64,000 nucleotides of DNA from Iningainema tapete BLCC-T55 (GTDB lineage Bacteria > Cyanobacteriota > Cyanobacteriia > Cyanobacteriales > Nostocaceae): the NCBI RefSeq assembly GCF_014698965.1, contig NZ_JACXAE010000072.1, positions 496,001-560,000 on the forward strand. Reading direction: 5' to 3'. The translations under genes and the position numbers were made by a program. Below are positions 36,276 to 44,663 of the stretch, piece by piece. Each line of letters starts with the position of its first letter. Position 1 is the first letter of the stretch. The notes beneath the pieces are model-generated. The model had not been told where the DNA came from, made no database searches, and was given only the letters and a program-made list of their open reading frames with translations.

Positions 36276-37046
36276 TCACTTTTTACTTTGTTGTAAAAAT
36301 GTTTGTATCGGCACAGCCCAGCTAGAATAAACCAGTTTTTGGCGAACTTCTGAATTCGGTGTGGAACCGTCTTTAAAAATGTAACTATTTCCCCACAGGG
36401 GATGCTTATGCTTACCGTTAATTGCTACAAGTTCGCCCTGACGATTGAGTACCGGTCCCCCACTCATTCCTTTGAAAATGTCGTTGCTGTACCCAAGTTG
36501 ATAGCCACCGAGGAAAGCTTGAGGTAAAACGTAGTCAACTTTCCCTGTTGTAAACACAAATTGGTTTTGCTCGTCAGGAAAACCAGCAGCAAAAGTTTCA
36601 TCGCCAACAGCAAGACTGAATGAACTGGTGAAGGTGGCTAGTTGATAATTATCAGCACTTGTGAAATTCACTAATGCTAAATCATCATCTTGAAAATTAG
36701 CAGATTTGATTGCTTGTGCCGCATGAACCTTACCGTCAGGAGTTTGGATTTGATAACTACTGCCAATTCTGAGGACGTGGGCATTAGTCAATACAGTGTA
36801 AACTAAACCGTTTTTTTGAATTAAAATTCCTGAACCCCAACCTTGCTGTGTGATTACTTTAACAGTAATTGAACGGGCGTGATCGCGCAGTTCCGGCAAA
36901 GATAATTGCTGTTTTGTTTGACTAGGTGTGGCACTAAAAACAAGTTTTGAAGAAAGTGCCTGTGTTGATAGTGCAAGTAATAGACAAGCAACACAGGCAA
37001 TCAAACTAACGATGCGAAAATCCATGTTTAACTGGAAAAATACCAA
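36276..37046 (-). CDS. Exported trypsin-like serine protease
   Basis: The 256-residue protein starts with a signal peptide (IVSLIACVACLLLALSTQALS) and is otherwise one trypsin-like domain. The triad is His in LTNAHVL, Asp in DDLALVNF and Ser in KGMSGGPVL. It is a paralogue of the next gene in the operon but lacks the Pro-rich tail. It lies 4 bases after the COP23 gene and 7 bases before the second protease, so all three are cotranscribed. Substrates are unknown. Confidence 0.88.
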   Translation of the reverse strand: MVFFQLNMDFRIVSLIACVACLLLALSTQALSSKLVFSATPSQTKQQLSLPELRDHARSITVKVITQQGWGSGILIQKNGLVYTVLTNAHVLRIGSSYQIQTPDGKVHAAQAIKSANFQDDDLALVNFTSADNYQLATFTSSFSLAVGDETFAAGFPDEQNQFVFTTGKVDYVLPQAFLGGYQLGYSNDIFKGMSGGPVLNRQGELVAINGKHKHPLWGNSYIFKDGSTPNSEVRQKLVYSSWAVPIQTFLQQSKK

Positions 37047-37050
37047 CTAA

Positions 37051-37629
37051 TTAAAACGCACGACTACGGTTGTTGGGTGCAGCTTGAGAATTTGCTTTAG
37101 CCTTTGGTGCTTCTACACCTACAGGAGCTAACTTTTGCATTAAGTTAATGTAAGTCCGCTCTTGAGATTCCAGTAAAGCAGGACTTGCGCTATCACGCAC
37201 ATCAAACAGTCTTTGCATTGTTGCTGCTGCATCCACACCCGGCTTGAGAGTAAATAGCATATTGCTGGAGTTGCAACTTCCTCCGGGAGTAGCAGCACAA
37301 ATCACAGGTAAACCGTTGACAATGCCAGCAGTGATGTAATTTAAAGAATCACTATTGTATGCCTGTTGAAACCTTGCGGAAACTTGCTGGCAGCGCGATA
37401 AGGGGTCATATCCAGAACCAGTAAAATATTCTGAATACCAGCGAATCACTGTCATGCTTGTACCTTCAGCCAAATTGTAAGCGACAGTTGTGGGCAAAGA
37501 ACCCCTAGTATTACAGGAAAATTGAATACCACTGCCAGCGTAACTTGGGTCATTGAAAACCCCTGCCAAACCACTTAAAACTACCACACCACCCAACACG
37601 TGTAAAGCTTTTCGTAGCATATAAGACAT
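37051..37629 (-). CDS. COP23-domain exported protein
   Basis: The 192-residue protein has a signal peptide (ALHVLGGVVVLSGLAGVF) and a COP23 domain with the pattern IQFSCNTRGSLPTTVAY, TVIRW, RCQQVSARFQ and NGLPVICAA. Two Cys pairs suggest disulfides. COP23 was first described as a circadian oscillating membrane protein in a Cyanothece strain (established knowledge); its role is unknown. It is the first gene of the operon with two secreted proteases, which suggests it could be their partner, substrate or regulator. Confidence 0.83.
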   Translation of the reverse strand: MSYMLRKALHVLGGVVVLSGLAGVFNDPSYAGSGIQFSCNTRGSLPTTVAYNLAEGTSMTVIRWYSEYFTGSGYDPLSRCQQVSARFQQAYNSDSLNYITAGIVNGLPVICAATPGGSCNSSNMLFTLKPGVDAAATMQRLFDVRDSASPALLESQERTYINLMQKLAPVGVEAPKAKANSQAAPNNRSRAF

Positions 37630-38053
37630 TCCTACAGCGCTAAATTACTATAGTTACTAAGTTAATTTGTCTTTAAAACAACACGCTACAGAAGATACAC
37701 TCAACCAAAACAGATCAGTAATTGCTGAGAAATTGATAAATTTTTTACTTTTAAAAAATATAAATACTGAAATAGCCGCACAAGTAAACAAGTGAGAATA
37801 TGCAATATCAACAGCCGAAAACAGTTCTCATGCTCACTGTAAAAAGTCTCAGCATTCTAGGAACAATGTATTAAGTACAACTTAGCATCATCAATTTATT
37901 TGCTGACGTTTGGTCACTCAGTAAATACTGAATTAAATAAAGTAACAATTTTATTTTTAAGCATTTACATCTGACCTAATGCTGTGTCTTTTTAATTACT
38001 AGTAATGTACTGACTGGAGTAATTGATTCGCGGCGATCGCTCATCCGCCTAAC
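37630..38053. other. Intergenic region, no gene seen
   Basis: About 420 AT-rich bases between the start of the COP23 operon and the end of the nrrA-like gene. It should hold the COP23 operon promoter. I see no RNA gene or strong repeat apart from one HIP1 site at its right end. Confidence 0.45.
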
Positions 38054-38821
38054 TTAACCATGTCCACTCAAGGTGGGGCGATGATTGTTAAATCTCTCTT
38101 TAGCTAACTTTGTTTGTGATTGGGGAAGATTAGCATTTAAAATTTCCATGTTAAATCTATAGCCCACATTGCGAATAGTTTGAATTAAACTGGGTTGACG
38201 AGGATCAAGTTCTACTTTTTTGCGTAAAGATAAAACGTGAGTATCTATAGTGCGCGGATTGTCGATCGCATCAGGCCAAGCGCGACGGAGTAATTCTGAT
38301 CGCGAAAGAGGTACTCCTCCTGCTTGTGCCAAAACGTATAGTAAACTAAATTCCTGTGGTGTGAGGTCGATAAACTCTCCTTGAAAGCGGACGCGACGCT
38401 GGACTAAATCTATTTGCAGTGAGCCATAATCTAAATAAGCAGGTGCGACTGGTGTACGCTTGCGGCGAATAATGGCTTCTACCCGAGCGAGAAATTCTTG
38501 CATCCCAAAAGGTTTGCTCAAATAATCGTCTGCTCCGGCTTTCAAACCCACAACAATATCAGCTTCATTATTACGAGCTGATAACATTAAAATTAAAGGC
38601 TCTTGCTGACGATGCAACCAACGGCAGAACTCAATGCCATCGCCATCCGGTAAATCCGCATCAAGAATCACTAGTGTTGGTTGATTAGTTAAAAAAACTT
38701 CTCTTGCTTGGTAAATACTTGCGGCTTGGTGCACCCGATAGTCCAGTTGTTGTAGATGCCAGCCCAACAAAGACCTCAGATGGGGATTTCCCTCTATGAT
38801 TTCAATACAAACCGAACCCAC
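38054..38821 (-). CDS. nrrA: OmpR-family response regulator, NrrA/Rre37 type
   Basis: The 255-residue protein has a receiver domain (phospho-Asp in VILDADLPDGDG, Thr/Ser in MLSARN, Lys in SKPFG) and an OmpR winged helix (LTPQEFSLLYVLAQ, RTIDTHVLSLRKKVE, IRNVGYRFN). The start IEIIEGNPHLRSLLGWHLQQL replaces the usual acidic pair after strand 1, as I recall for NrrA of Anabaena and Rre37 of Synechocystis. These regulators are induced by nitrogen deprivation through NtcA and control sugar and glycogen breakdown and, in Anabaena, hetR. A complete NtcA-type promoter lies directly upstream, which supports the identity. The start is GTG. No kinase gene is nearby. Confidence 0.8.
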   Translation of the reverse strand: MGSVCIEIIEGNPHLRSLLGWHLQQLDYRVHQAASIYQAREVFLTNQPTLVILDADLPDGDGIEFCRWLHRQQEPLILMLSARNNEADIVVGLKAGADDYLSKPFGMQEFLARVEAIIRRKRTPVAPAYLDYGSLQIDLVQRRVRFQGEFIDLTPQEFSLLYVLAQAGGVPLSRSELLRRAWPDAIDNPRTIDTHVLSLRKKVELDPRQPSLIQTIRNVGYRFNMEILNANLPQSQTKLAKERFNNHRPTLSGHG

Positions 38822-38853
38822 GGTGACAAGACCCCTTAGCGTGCATGACTTTC

Positions 38854-38895
38854 AAGGTATCAAAGCATTTCTTCCCGGTTTGTAACTGTTGTTAC
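38854..38895 (-). promoter_or_regulatory. NtcA-activated promoter of the nrrA-like gene
   Basis: On the minus strand GTAACAACAGTTAC (38895-38882) is an exact GTA-N8-TAC site. It is followed by 22 bases and then TACCTT (38859-38854), matching the TAN3T -10 box. This is the canonical class II NtcA arrangement. Transcription would start near 38847, about 26 bases before the GTG. Confidence 0.85.
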
Positions 38896-39435
38896 CTCAA
38901 TGGTTATTTACTTAATATTTACTATTGCTAATTCCCGTAAAGTCTTTAACTTAGGCTTTGAGCAAACAGAAGTTAGTAATTATGATTAAATTTTTGTTAG
39001 AATTGCCAAAAATGCTTTTAGTAAAGTACATTCCTACTACAGGAGGCGATTTACCTTCATCAGGTCACTAAATCAAAAAAACGGAAACAAACGGAGCCAA
39101 CCTGCTCTTACTCCTGTTTTCAACAAGAACCCCAAAGCTAGGACTTCTACAATTGTGCCCATTTGATGGTGAAAGCAAACCTAATGTTGCATAAGTTAAC
39201 TTTATCACCTATTTATCTTATTAGGCTTTTGGTAGAAATCACTATAACAATAGCTTACCAATCTGTTCTAACCCCTATCTTCTGGAATAGAATCAAGCTA
39301 GGTTGTAGCTGCTCACGGGTGTTCCCTTGAGGAGAGATATTGGATTTGATTTAATGTCAAGCTGGAATGTAGGACTTCACATTTCAGTTCGGATAATTTA
39401 CAATTCTCGTTCCAAATAGAGTTTTTACAGCAGTT
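38896..39435. other. Divergent intergenic region, no accepted gene
   Basis: Beyond the NtcA site the region holds a 29-codon frame (38982-39071) without support and a leader of the next gene. GAGGAGAGA at about 39328 is far from the next ATG. No RNA gene is recognised. Confidence 0.4.
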
Positions 39436-39684
39436 ATGCTCCAAGACACACAAACCATCCGATTTTACCAACGACTAACAGACGCCTTCGTCGAATTATG
39501 GAATCGCGGTTATCGTACTGATGATATGCGGATGTATTTGGATGGCTATATTGCCTCCCTGCGGCACGGAAACGTCATTGAACCATATTTGATTAATCGT
39601 TTGGAGGAGGAAGCTTCTCGCTACATGTACGACCCATCAAATTTTGCCATGACGCAACCAGAACCTCAGATCGACTATTATTAA
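39436..39684 (+). CDS. Small conserved cyanobacterial protein of unknown function
   Basis: The 82-residue soluble protein (TIRFYQRLTDAFVELWNRG, MRMYLDGYIASLRHGN, RLEEEASRYMYDP) looks like a well-conserved helical small protein of cyanobacteria, perhaps DUF6761, but I am not certain of the family. No motif points to catalysis. It is monocistronic; the convergent grxD gene lies beyond a shared hairpin. Confidence 0.75.
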   Translation: MLQDTQTIRFYQRLTDAFVELWNRGYRTDDMRMYLDGYIASLRHGNVIEPYLINRLEEEASRYMYDPSNFAMTQPEPQIDYY

Positions 39685-39806
39685 TGGTTTGGTAGCTTAA
39701 AAGTAAATTTAACACAATCAACGCAGACAAGTATAGCATACTATCTGCCCAATTTGACAAGTAACTGTGGTGTGATTTTCTGGAGACTTTACTTTTACAA
39801 TAATTA

Positions 39807-39848
39807 CCCCCTCAGATGGATGACAATATCCTAAAGCAACTGAGGGGG
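39807..39848. terminator. Bidirectional terminator-like hairpin
   Basis: CCCCCTCAG and CTGAGGGGG form a 9-bp perfect stem with a 24-base loop between two convergent genes. On the minus strand it lies 10 bases after the grxD stop. The T runs are short on both sides. Confidence 0.65.
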
Positions 39849-39858
39849 ATTTATGTCG

Positions 39859-40182
39859 TTAAGAAGCGAGTGCGACTTCTACTTTTTGCTGCAATTCGCC
39901 TTTTTGGTATAGCTCAATCATAATATCTGAGCCACCGACGAACTGTCCGTCGATATAAACTTGGGGAATTGTTGGCCAGTTGGAATATTCTTTAATTCCC
40001 TGACGGAGTTCTGGATCTTCAAGAATGTCCACAGTTGTGAAGGGAACTCCCAACGTATTAAGAATTTGCACCACGTTATTGGAAAAACCACACATGGGCA
40101 TTAATTTACTTCCCTTCATAAAAACTAAAATTTTGTTTTGTTGTAGCAAGTTATCAATGCGCTCTTTAAGTTCTGGGGTCAT
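39859..40182 (-). CDS. grxD: Monothiol glutaredoxin (Grx4/CGFS family)
   Basis: The 107-residue protein has the CGFS active site in [10 protein letters not shown], the conserved FMKGSK Lys, [18 protein letters not shown] cis-Pro and GSD glutathione site. CGFS glutaredoxins bind a [2Fe-2S] cluster with glutathione and deliver or sense it. It lies 44 bases after the bolA gene on the same strand; Grx4-BolA complexes sharing a cluster are well established, so the pair probably works together. Normal length and start. Confidence 0.94.
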   Translation of the reverse strand: MTPELKERIDNLLQQNKILVFMKGSKLMPMCGFSNNVVQILNTLGVPFTTVDILEDPELRQGIKEYSNWPTIPQVYIDGQFVGGSDIMIELYQKGELQQKVEVALAS

Positions 40183-40226
40183 GGTCTTTGTATTTACTGT
40201 GCTAGATTTGGTTTGATTGCTAATTG

Positions 40227-40478
40227 TTAATGGCTATTTTGCCAAGCTTCGGGAGTGTAGGTTTTGAGTGCTAGGGCGTGAATCGCTTCGCTAGACATAG
40301 CTTGCTGTAATGCAGCATAAATTAATTGGTGTTGCTGCACCAGTCCCTTATCGCTAAACTGTGATGACACTACTGTGACTTGATAGTGGTCACCGCCACC
40401 AGTCAAGTCCTGCACTTGAATCTGAGCGTCAGGCAGCTTTGCCTTAATCATTTCTTCAACTTGCTGCGGACTAATCAT
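40227..40478 (-). CDS. BolA family protein
   Basis: About 83 residues from ATG 40478, the start that matches the family ([22 protein letters not shown]). The BolA fold is seen in [18 protein letters not shown] and the C-terminal cluster-ligand region HQLIYAAL and [10 protein letters not shown]. An upstream ATG at 40505 would add nine unconserved residues. It forms an operon with grxD and probably forms a cluster-bridged heterodimer with it, acting in iron or redox signalling. Confidence 0.9.
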   Translation of the reverse strand: MISPQQVEEMIKAKLPDAQIQVQDLTGGGDHYQVTVVSSQFSDKGLVQQHQLIYAALQQAMSSEAIHALALKTYTPEAWQNSH

Positions 40479-40745
40479 CGCAATTCCTGAAAATTTTATT
40501 TCCAACCTTGATAGGAATTTTAACCGGAGCGGCTACTTTATTTTACAACAATTTACACCTAAATATCTTGACATGTATGGTTTAATCTGCATTAAGAATG
40601 GGTATGGGAGTAAAAGAGATTGGGGTAATAATAACGAAAAATTATTGATCTTAAATTTATAATATAATAATGCAAAAATTCCCATCCCCAACAGTATACA
40701 GTACCACTATTGGGGAGAAAGGGGAGAAAACACCGAACAAAAGAA

Positions 40746-41366
40746 TTATTTTTTGGAGGATGAGTTAGAGGAGGGGGAAGTATTACCACCTGCTTTGGGA
40801 AAAGGAGCTTCCACAAAACCTAATTCTAATAACTGTTGGTATGCTTTTTTACCTAATTCTCTAGTAGGGTTTTGACTCTTGATAATCTGGACTAGCAAAG
40901 GTACTGCTAATTCCGGTTGATTTTGCGCTCTATGTACCAATGCTAGCTGATAGGTTGCTTCATCTCGCATTTGGGCTGTTTCCAAGGCTTTTTTACGCTG
41001 AGAGTCAGCAACTTTATTGTCAATTCCAGAAAAGCTAGAGTTCAGTTCTTGATAAAAATTGGATAGTTGATTGAAAACTACCCGCGCTTCTTGGAGTTTT
41101 TTTGCCGCTACAGGGTAGTTTTGTGAAGAAACTGCATTACTTGCCTCACTCATGAGACGTTTCCCTCCGTCAACACTTAAAACGCTACCACTTGATGTGG
41201 TGGGACGAAGGTTGTTGGGTGAATTTGGATCTATGGGTTGTACTGGAGTGGAGTTGGAAGGTAGTTTAATTACCTCCTGCGCTTGGACTGGTGACAGCAG
41301 GCAAAGGGCTGCTATTACTGATAGAGAGGTAAAGCGAATCAAGGGAGCAGTTGTAGCAAGAATCAT
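40746..41366 (-). CDS. Exported protein with helical repeat-like region, function unknown
   Basis: About 206 residues from ATG 41366, chosen because a signal peptide then begins at once (LATTAPLIRFTSLSVIAALCLLSPVQAQ). The mature part contains helical stretches SSQNYPVAAKKLQEARVVFN and DEATYQLALVHRAQNQPELAVPLL that resemble TPR-type repeats. The tail is Ser/Gly-rich. The function is unknown; it may be an envelope scaffold. An in-frame ATG at 41435 would bury the signal. Confidence 0.7.
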   Translation of the reverse strand: MILATTAPLIRFTSLSVIAALCLLSPVQAQEVIKLPSNSTPVQPIDPNSPNNLRPTTSSGSVLSVDGGKRLMSEASNAVSSQNYPVAAKKLQEARVVFNQLSNFYQELNSSFSGIDNKVADSQRKKALETAQMRDEATYQLALVHRAQNQPELAVPLLVQIIKSQNPTRELGKKAYQQLLELGFVEAPFPKAGGNTSPSSNSSSKK

Positions 41367-41545
41367 TTTTATTGGCGTTGTGCAACAACTAAATACAGGG
41401 ATACAGACTTCGGGTATCTTAACTCTGTTTTGCACTTAAACAAAACAGAATTAAATACTTAATTTCTGAAGAATTAGACCGAAAATCAGTATAGTTAGTT
41501 TCCCTTACCATGATTGACAGTATTTAAAATCACCCTAAAGAGCTA

Positions 41546-41574
41546 GTAGAGACGTTTCGGCGGAACGTCTGTAC
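41546..41574. repeat. GTAGAGACG-type palindrome
   Basis: GTAGAGACGTTTC, GC centre, GGAACGTCTGTAC with two mismatches. It lies between the upstream end of the exported-protein gene and the 3' end of plsC. Confidence 0.8.
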
Positions 41575-41598
41575 ATTTTGTGATCCACAATCCATCAT

Positions 41599-42369
41599 CT
41601 AAAATCTAAAATCCAAGATTGTGTGCGGAGGAATTTCTGACTCTTGTTGACCTAGTTTTTGCAAAGCCTTTGTTAAATCAGCTGTGAGGCGTTTAGCTTC
41701 TTGTTTAGAATTGCTCTGATTGTAAGAAGCTACTTTAATTGCTTGTCCAATATGAATGGTAACATCTGTGCCCCAACTAGGGTAAGGTTGACTGTAATTA
41801 ATGTCAATAGGTACAATTTGAACGCCTAGCTCAGGGTAACTAGATTCAGCAGCTAAGGCTATACGAGCAATTCCGGGTTTGAGAGGGTGAACTTGGCGAT
41901 CGCGGTAAATACCACCTTCGGGAAAAATCACCAAGCTTTCTCCCTGTTGAAGTAAATCTACTCCATGACGTAAAGTCGCAATGGATGGACGTTTGGGATC
42001 TACAGGAAATCCTCCCATCCACCGAACCAACCAGCCCTGCAATCCTTGACACTCAGTAATAGTCACCATAAAACGTAAGTCTCTACCCGTTACACAACGA
42101 CCCGCTACGTAGGGGATAAGTAATGCATCCCAACGCGCCCGATGGGTAGGAGCAAGGATCACAGGACCAATTTTTGGGAGATTCTCTTGTCCAATTACTT
42201 TAATTCTCCCAAAAAAAAATGGTAGGACGAAGTGATGCCCTAGTAGATATGCTAAGGGACTAAACCATGGCGAAACCCGCGAAGTAGCGAATTTAGCAAC
42301 ATGAGCATCTACTTTTGGACTAGAGTAAGTTTGACTATGAATTTTAGACGGCGAAAGTAGCTCAATCAT
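41599..42369 (-). CDS. plsC: 1-acyl-sn-glycerol-3-phosphate acyltransferase (PlsC-like)
   Basis: The 256-residue enzyme should add the second acyl chain to lysophosphatidate at the membrane. Acyltransferase motif I is HRARWDALL (HX4D), followed by GGFPVDPKR and motif III FPEGGIYRDRQVHPLKPGIARIA. There is only one hydrophobic N-terminal segment (FSPLAYLLGHHFVLPFFFG). Several PlsC paralogues with different acyl preference occur in cyanobacteria, so the substrate is not certain. It stands alone on the minus strand. Confidence 0.85.
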   Translation of the reverse strand: MIELLSPSKIHSQTYSSPKVDAHVAKFATSRVSPWFSPLAYLLGHHFVLPFFFGRIKVIGQENLPKIGPVILAPTHRARWDALLIPYVAGRCVTGRDLRFMVTITECQGLQGWLVRWMGGFPVDPKRPSIATLRHGVDLLQQGESLVIFPEGGIYRDRQVHPLKPGIARIALAAESSYPELGVQIVPIDINYSQPYPSWGTDVTIHIGQAIKVASYNQSNSKQEAKRLTADLTKALQKLGQQESEIPPHTILDFRF

Positions 42370-42484
42370 GACAGTGGCTGAGTGGTGAATTTTTGCTCTT
42401 ATGATCGGGATGACTTTTTATATACACCGTAAATTTTCTTCACCAACTTGTGTAACACCTTCTGGACAGTTTTATCTCTGTCCT

Positions 42485-42970
42485 TTAGATGGAACTATGT
42501 CGTACAGATGCAAACCAAGCTTGCAACTGCTGGCGACATTGAGATTCTAGAATACCTCCGAGTACATGTAGACGATGATTAGAAACTGCGCTATCGGGTA
42601 TGTTAGCGACAGTACGAATTGCGCCAGTTTTTGGATCGTCCACTCCATAAACCAGAAGTTTGATCCGCGCTTGTACAATAGCACCCCCACACATTGGACA
42701 AGGTTCAAGAGTGACATAAAGAGTGCATTGATTGAGACGCCAAGTTTGTAAAGTTTGCACGGCTGCTCTAATGGCAATAATTTCTGCATGAGCTGTTGGA
42801 TCTTGATCTCGTTGTTTTCTATTTTCTCCCTCCGCAATCAATTTTCCAGATGAATCAATAATCACAGCGCCTACGGGAATTTCTCCCGCATTACCTGCAA
42901 CTAGTGCTAATTCTAAAGCGCGATTCATCCATTGTCTATGTATAAGATATTCTGAGTACTCCACTAACAT
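42485..42970 (-). CDS. tadA: tRNA-specific adenosine deaminase
   Basis: The 161-residue enzyme converts wobble A34 to inosine in tRNA-Arg(ACG). The zinc site is HAEIIAI (His, with catalytic Glu) and PCPMCGGAIVQARI (two Cys). ATG 42970 gives the usual N-terminus (YSEYLIHRQWMNRALELA); the frame stays open upstream to 43072, but only through a palindromic repeat and without homology, so the longer form is rejected. The gene follows grxC on the same strand. Confidence 0.93.
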   Translation of the reverse strand: MLVEYSEYLIHRQWMNRALELALVAGNAGEIPVGAVIIDSSGKLIAEGENRKQRDQDPTAHAEIIAIRAAVQTLQTWRLNQCTLYVTLEPCPMCGGAIVQARIKLLVYGVDDPKTGAIRTVANIPDSAVSNHRLHVLGGILESQCRQQLQAWFASVRHSSI

Positions 42971-42987
42971 ATTCTGTGCATAGTTTA

Positions 42988-43010
42988 GAGACGCCCCACC
43001 GGGGCGTCTT
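42988..43010. repeat. GAGACG-type palindrome before tadA
   Basis: GAGACGCCCC, ACC centre, GGGGCGTCTT. A GC-rich member of the palindrome family lying between grxC and the tadA start. It leaves the tadA frame open upstream, creating a false N-terminal extension. Confidence 0.75.
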
Positions 43011-43061
43011 TCGACAATCATCAAGGGTGTTTGTAGATAAGTTCCCTCAACGTTCATACAA

Positions 43062-43364
43062 TCATTGGGCAAGAAGAGGATCTAATTGACCTTGTGTATC
43101 CAACTCATAGAGATCGTCACAGCCGCCAATATGTTGCCCGTTCACAAAAATTTGCGGTACTGTGCGGCGTCCATTAGCACGTTCAGCCATGGACGCCCTA
43201 GCTGCTTCGTCTCCATCAATTTTGTATTCAGTGAATTTTACTCCTTTCCACCACAGCAACAATTTAGCGCGGATACAGTAAGGGCAAATTTGCCATGTGT
43301 AAATCTCCACATTGGCTTTGACGCGCTCTGGGTGTCGATGGAAAAGTGAGTTGAGGTTCAACAT
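43062..43364 (-). CDS. grxC: Dithiol glutaredoxin (GrxC type)
   Basis: The 100-residue protein has the CPYC active site in WQICPYCIRAKLLL, TVPQIFVNGQHIGGCDDL with cis-Pro and the glutathione-binding GGCDD. It reduces disulfides and glutathione adducts with glutathione as electron donor. It is upstream of tadA on the same strand; a 91-base gap with a palindrome separates them. Confidence 0.94.
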   Translation of the reverse strand: MLNLNSLFHRHPERVKANVEIYTWQICPYCIRAKLLLWWKGVKFTEYKIDGDEAARASMAERANGRRTVPQIFVNGQHIGGCDDLYELDTQGQLDPLLAQ

Positions 43365-43506
43365 ATCTTTATATTATTTATTTTTGTGAACTATTTCTAG
43401 CCTAGATCATTAATTATTTGTGCGATCGCCCATTGCTGTAATCTCAGCACAAAAGTAGGGGCGAAAAGCTCTTCACCCCTACCTATTGGTACATCTTACA
43501 GAAATA

Positions 43507-44298
43507 CTACGGTGCTGCGAAGAAATTCCAGACTCCAGTATGGAGGTATTCATCTAGACTGAGTGGGGACAAACCTTGCAGCCAACTTCTTAACTCAAAA
43601 ATATGTAAATTACACTCGTTAACTAACAAGTCATAAATCCGGCGATCGTGTACTGGTTTACCATCAACCAGCTCACCATGTTCAAAAAATACGTAAGGTC
43701 TATGAGTTTTTAAAGTACGTATAGCGCCTTTCAACACTTCAAGCTCTACTCCTTCTACGTCTACTTTCACCAGATCTATCTTCAATTCTGGATTCAATAT
43801 ATCATCGAGTCGTTGCGTTTTGACGGTGATATTTTCTGTGATTGCATCCCTAATATGTCGCTTCCAGATATCTTTTTTTAAGCTACTTAAAGCAGGGGCA
43901 TTGACAACATACCAAAATGAAGTTTCTCCTTCTGAATTACTCAAAGCTACTTGCCTAATATCCACATGAGGAAATTTATTTTTTAACCTCGTAGCTAGCC
44001 TGGGTAATGGTTCAAAAGCGTAATGATAGCCTGAAGGAGAAAGTTGTACTATATGAGCTAAAACATCTCCTGTATTACAGCCAATATCAATACAGTTAGA
44101 TTCTTGGTTCAAAATTCGCTGCAAAATTTGACTCATTAAGGCATTGTCTTGCTTATTCAAATCCATTTCGTAGCTGCTAGGGATGAGCAAATCATAAGTA
44201 GACTTAGCAAAGTTTTCTATTGGTGTACCCTTGAGCATTTCTTTGAAAGAGTTTTTAATTTCAAAGAACATTTTCATTTGCTTTACCATTGGTAACAT
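43507..44298 (-). CDS. FkbM family SAM-dependent methyltransferase
   Basis: The 263-residue protein has the SAM-binding loop CIDIGCNTGDVLAHI, then FEPLPRLATRL, the RQVALSNSEGETSFW stretch and DLVKVDVEGVELEVLKGAIRTL, all typical of FkbM methyltransferases. Such enzymes O-methylate sugars or small molecules, often in glycan synthesis. No glycosyltransferases are adjacent, so the substrate is open. Several Met codons near the start leave the exact start uncertain by up to ten residues. Confidence 0.87.
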   Translation of the reverse strand: MLPMVKQMKMFFEIKNSFKEMLKGTPIENFAKSTYDLLIPSSYEMDLNKQDNALMSQILQRILNQESNCIDIGCNTGDVLAHIVQLSPSGYHYAFEPLPRLATRLKNKFPHVDIRQVALSNSEGETSFWYVVNAPALSSLKKDIWKRHIRDAITENITVKTQRLDDILNPELKIDLVKVDVEGVELEVLKGAIRTLKTHRPYVFFEHGELVDGKPVHDRRIYDLLVNECNLHIFELRSWLQGLSPLSLDEYLHTGVWNFFAAP

Positions 44299-44663
44299 AC
44301 CTCAATAATTCACATCTGAATGTTGATTATTGGTGGCAGAAACAAACCTTCTACCAGCAACAACTAAAATATTTGGCTATGCACCGAAACTTGCGTTTGA
44401 ATCTGATTAGCCCTGAGGCAATTTCAAACTGGAAAAATTCTCACCCTGTAATGAATAGACAAAATGACTGTATTTGAGCAACCTAGTGAGATCACGTAAG
44501 ATATTTATCATATATGAAGACTTGTTAAAGCAGCAAGTAGCAAAACTTAATACAGTAGGAGAGAGAGACTATTTTCCACAGGTATCCACCGTTTGGTAGA
44601 CTTGAAAACTGAAAACGCTGTTAAGAAAAGAAACAACCTGCGTAAACTTAGAGGGAAAAGTTT
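44299..44663. other. Intergenic region upstream of glpX, no accepted gene
   Basis: About 365 bases between divergent genes. A 62-codon frame (44289-44477) runs here and has no family features. The promoter and leader of glpX should lie in the right half; AGGAGAGAGAG at about 44560 is too far from the start to serve it. Confidence 0.4.

Noticed and set aside
38982-39071. 29-codon frame (MIKFLLELPKMLLVKYIP...) near the NtcA site
   Set aside because: No ribosome site and no resemblance to known small proteins; kept only as a note.
42971-43072. Longer start for tadA giving 195 residues
   Set aside because: The extra residues are encoded by a palindromic repeat and lack homology to TadA; ATG 42970 gives the standard protein.
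44289-44477. 62-codon plus-strand frame before glpX
   Set aside because: Overlaps the start of the FkbM gene on the other strand, shows no domain and lies in the likely glpX promoter region.
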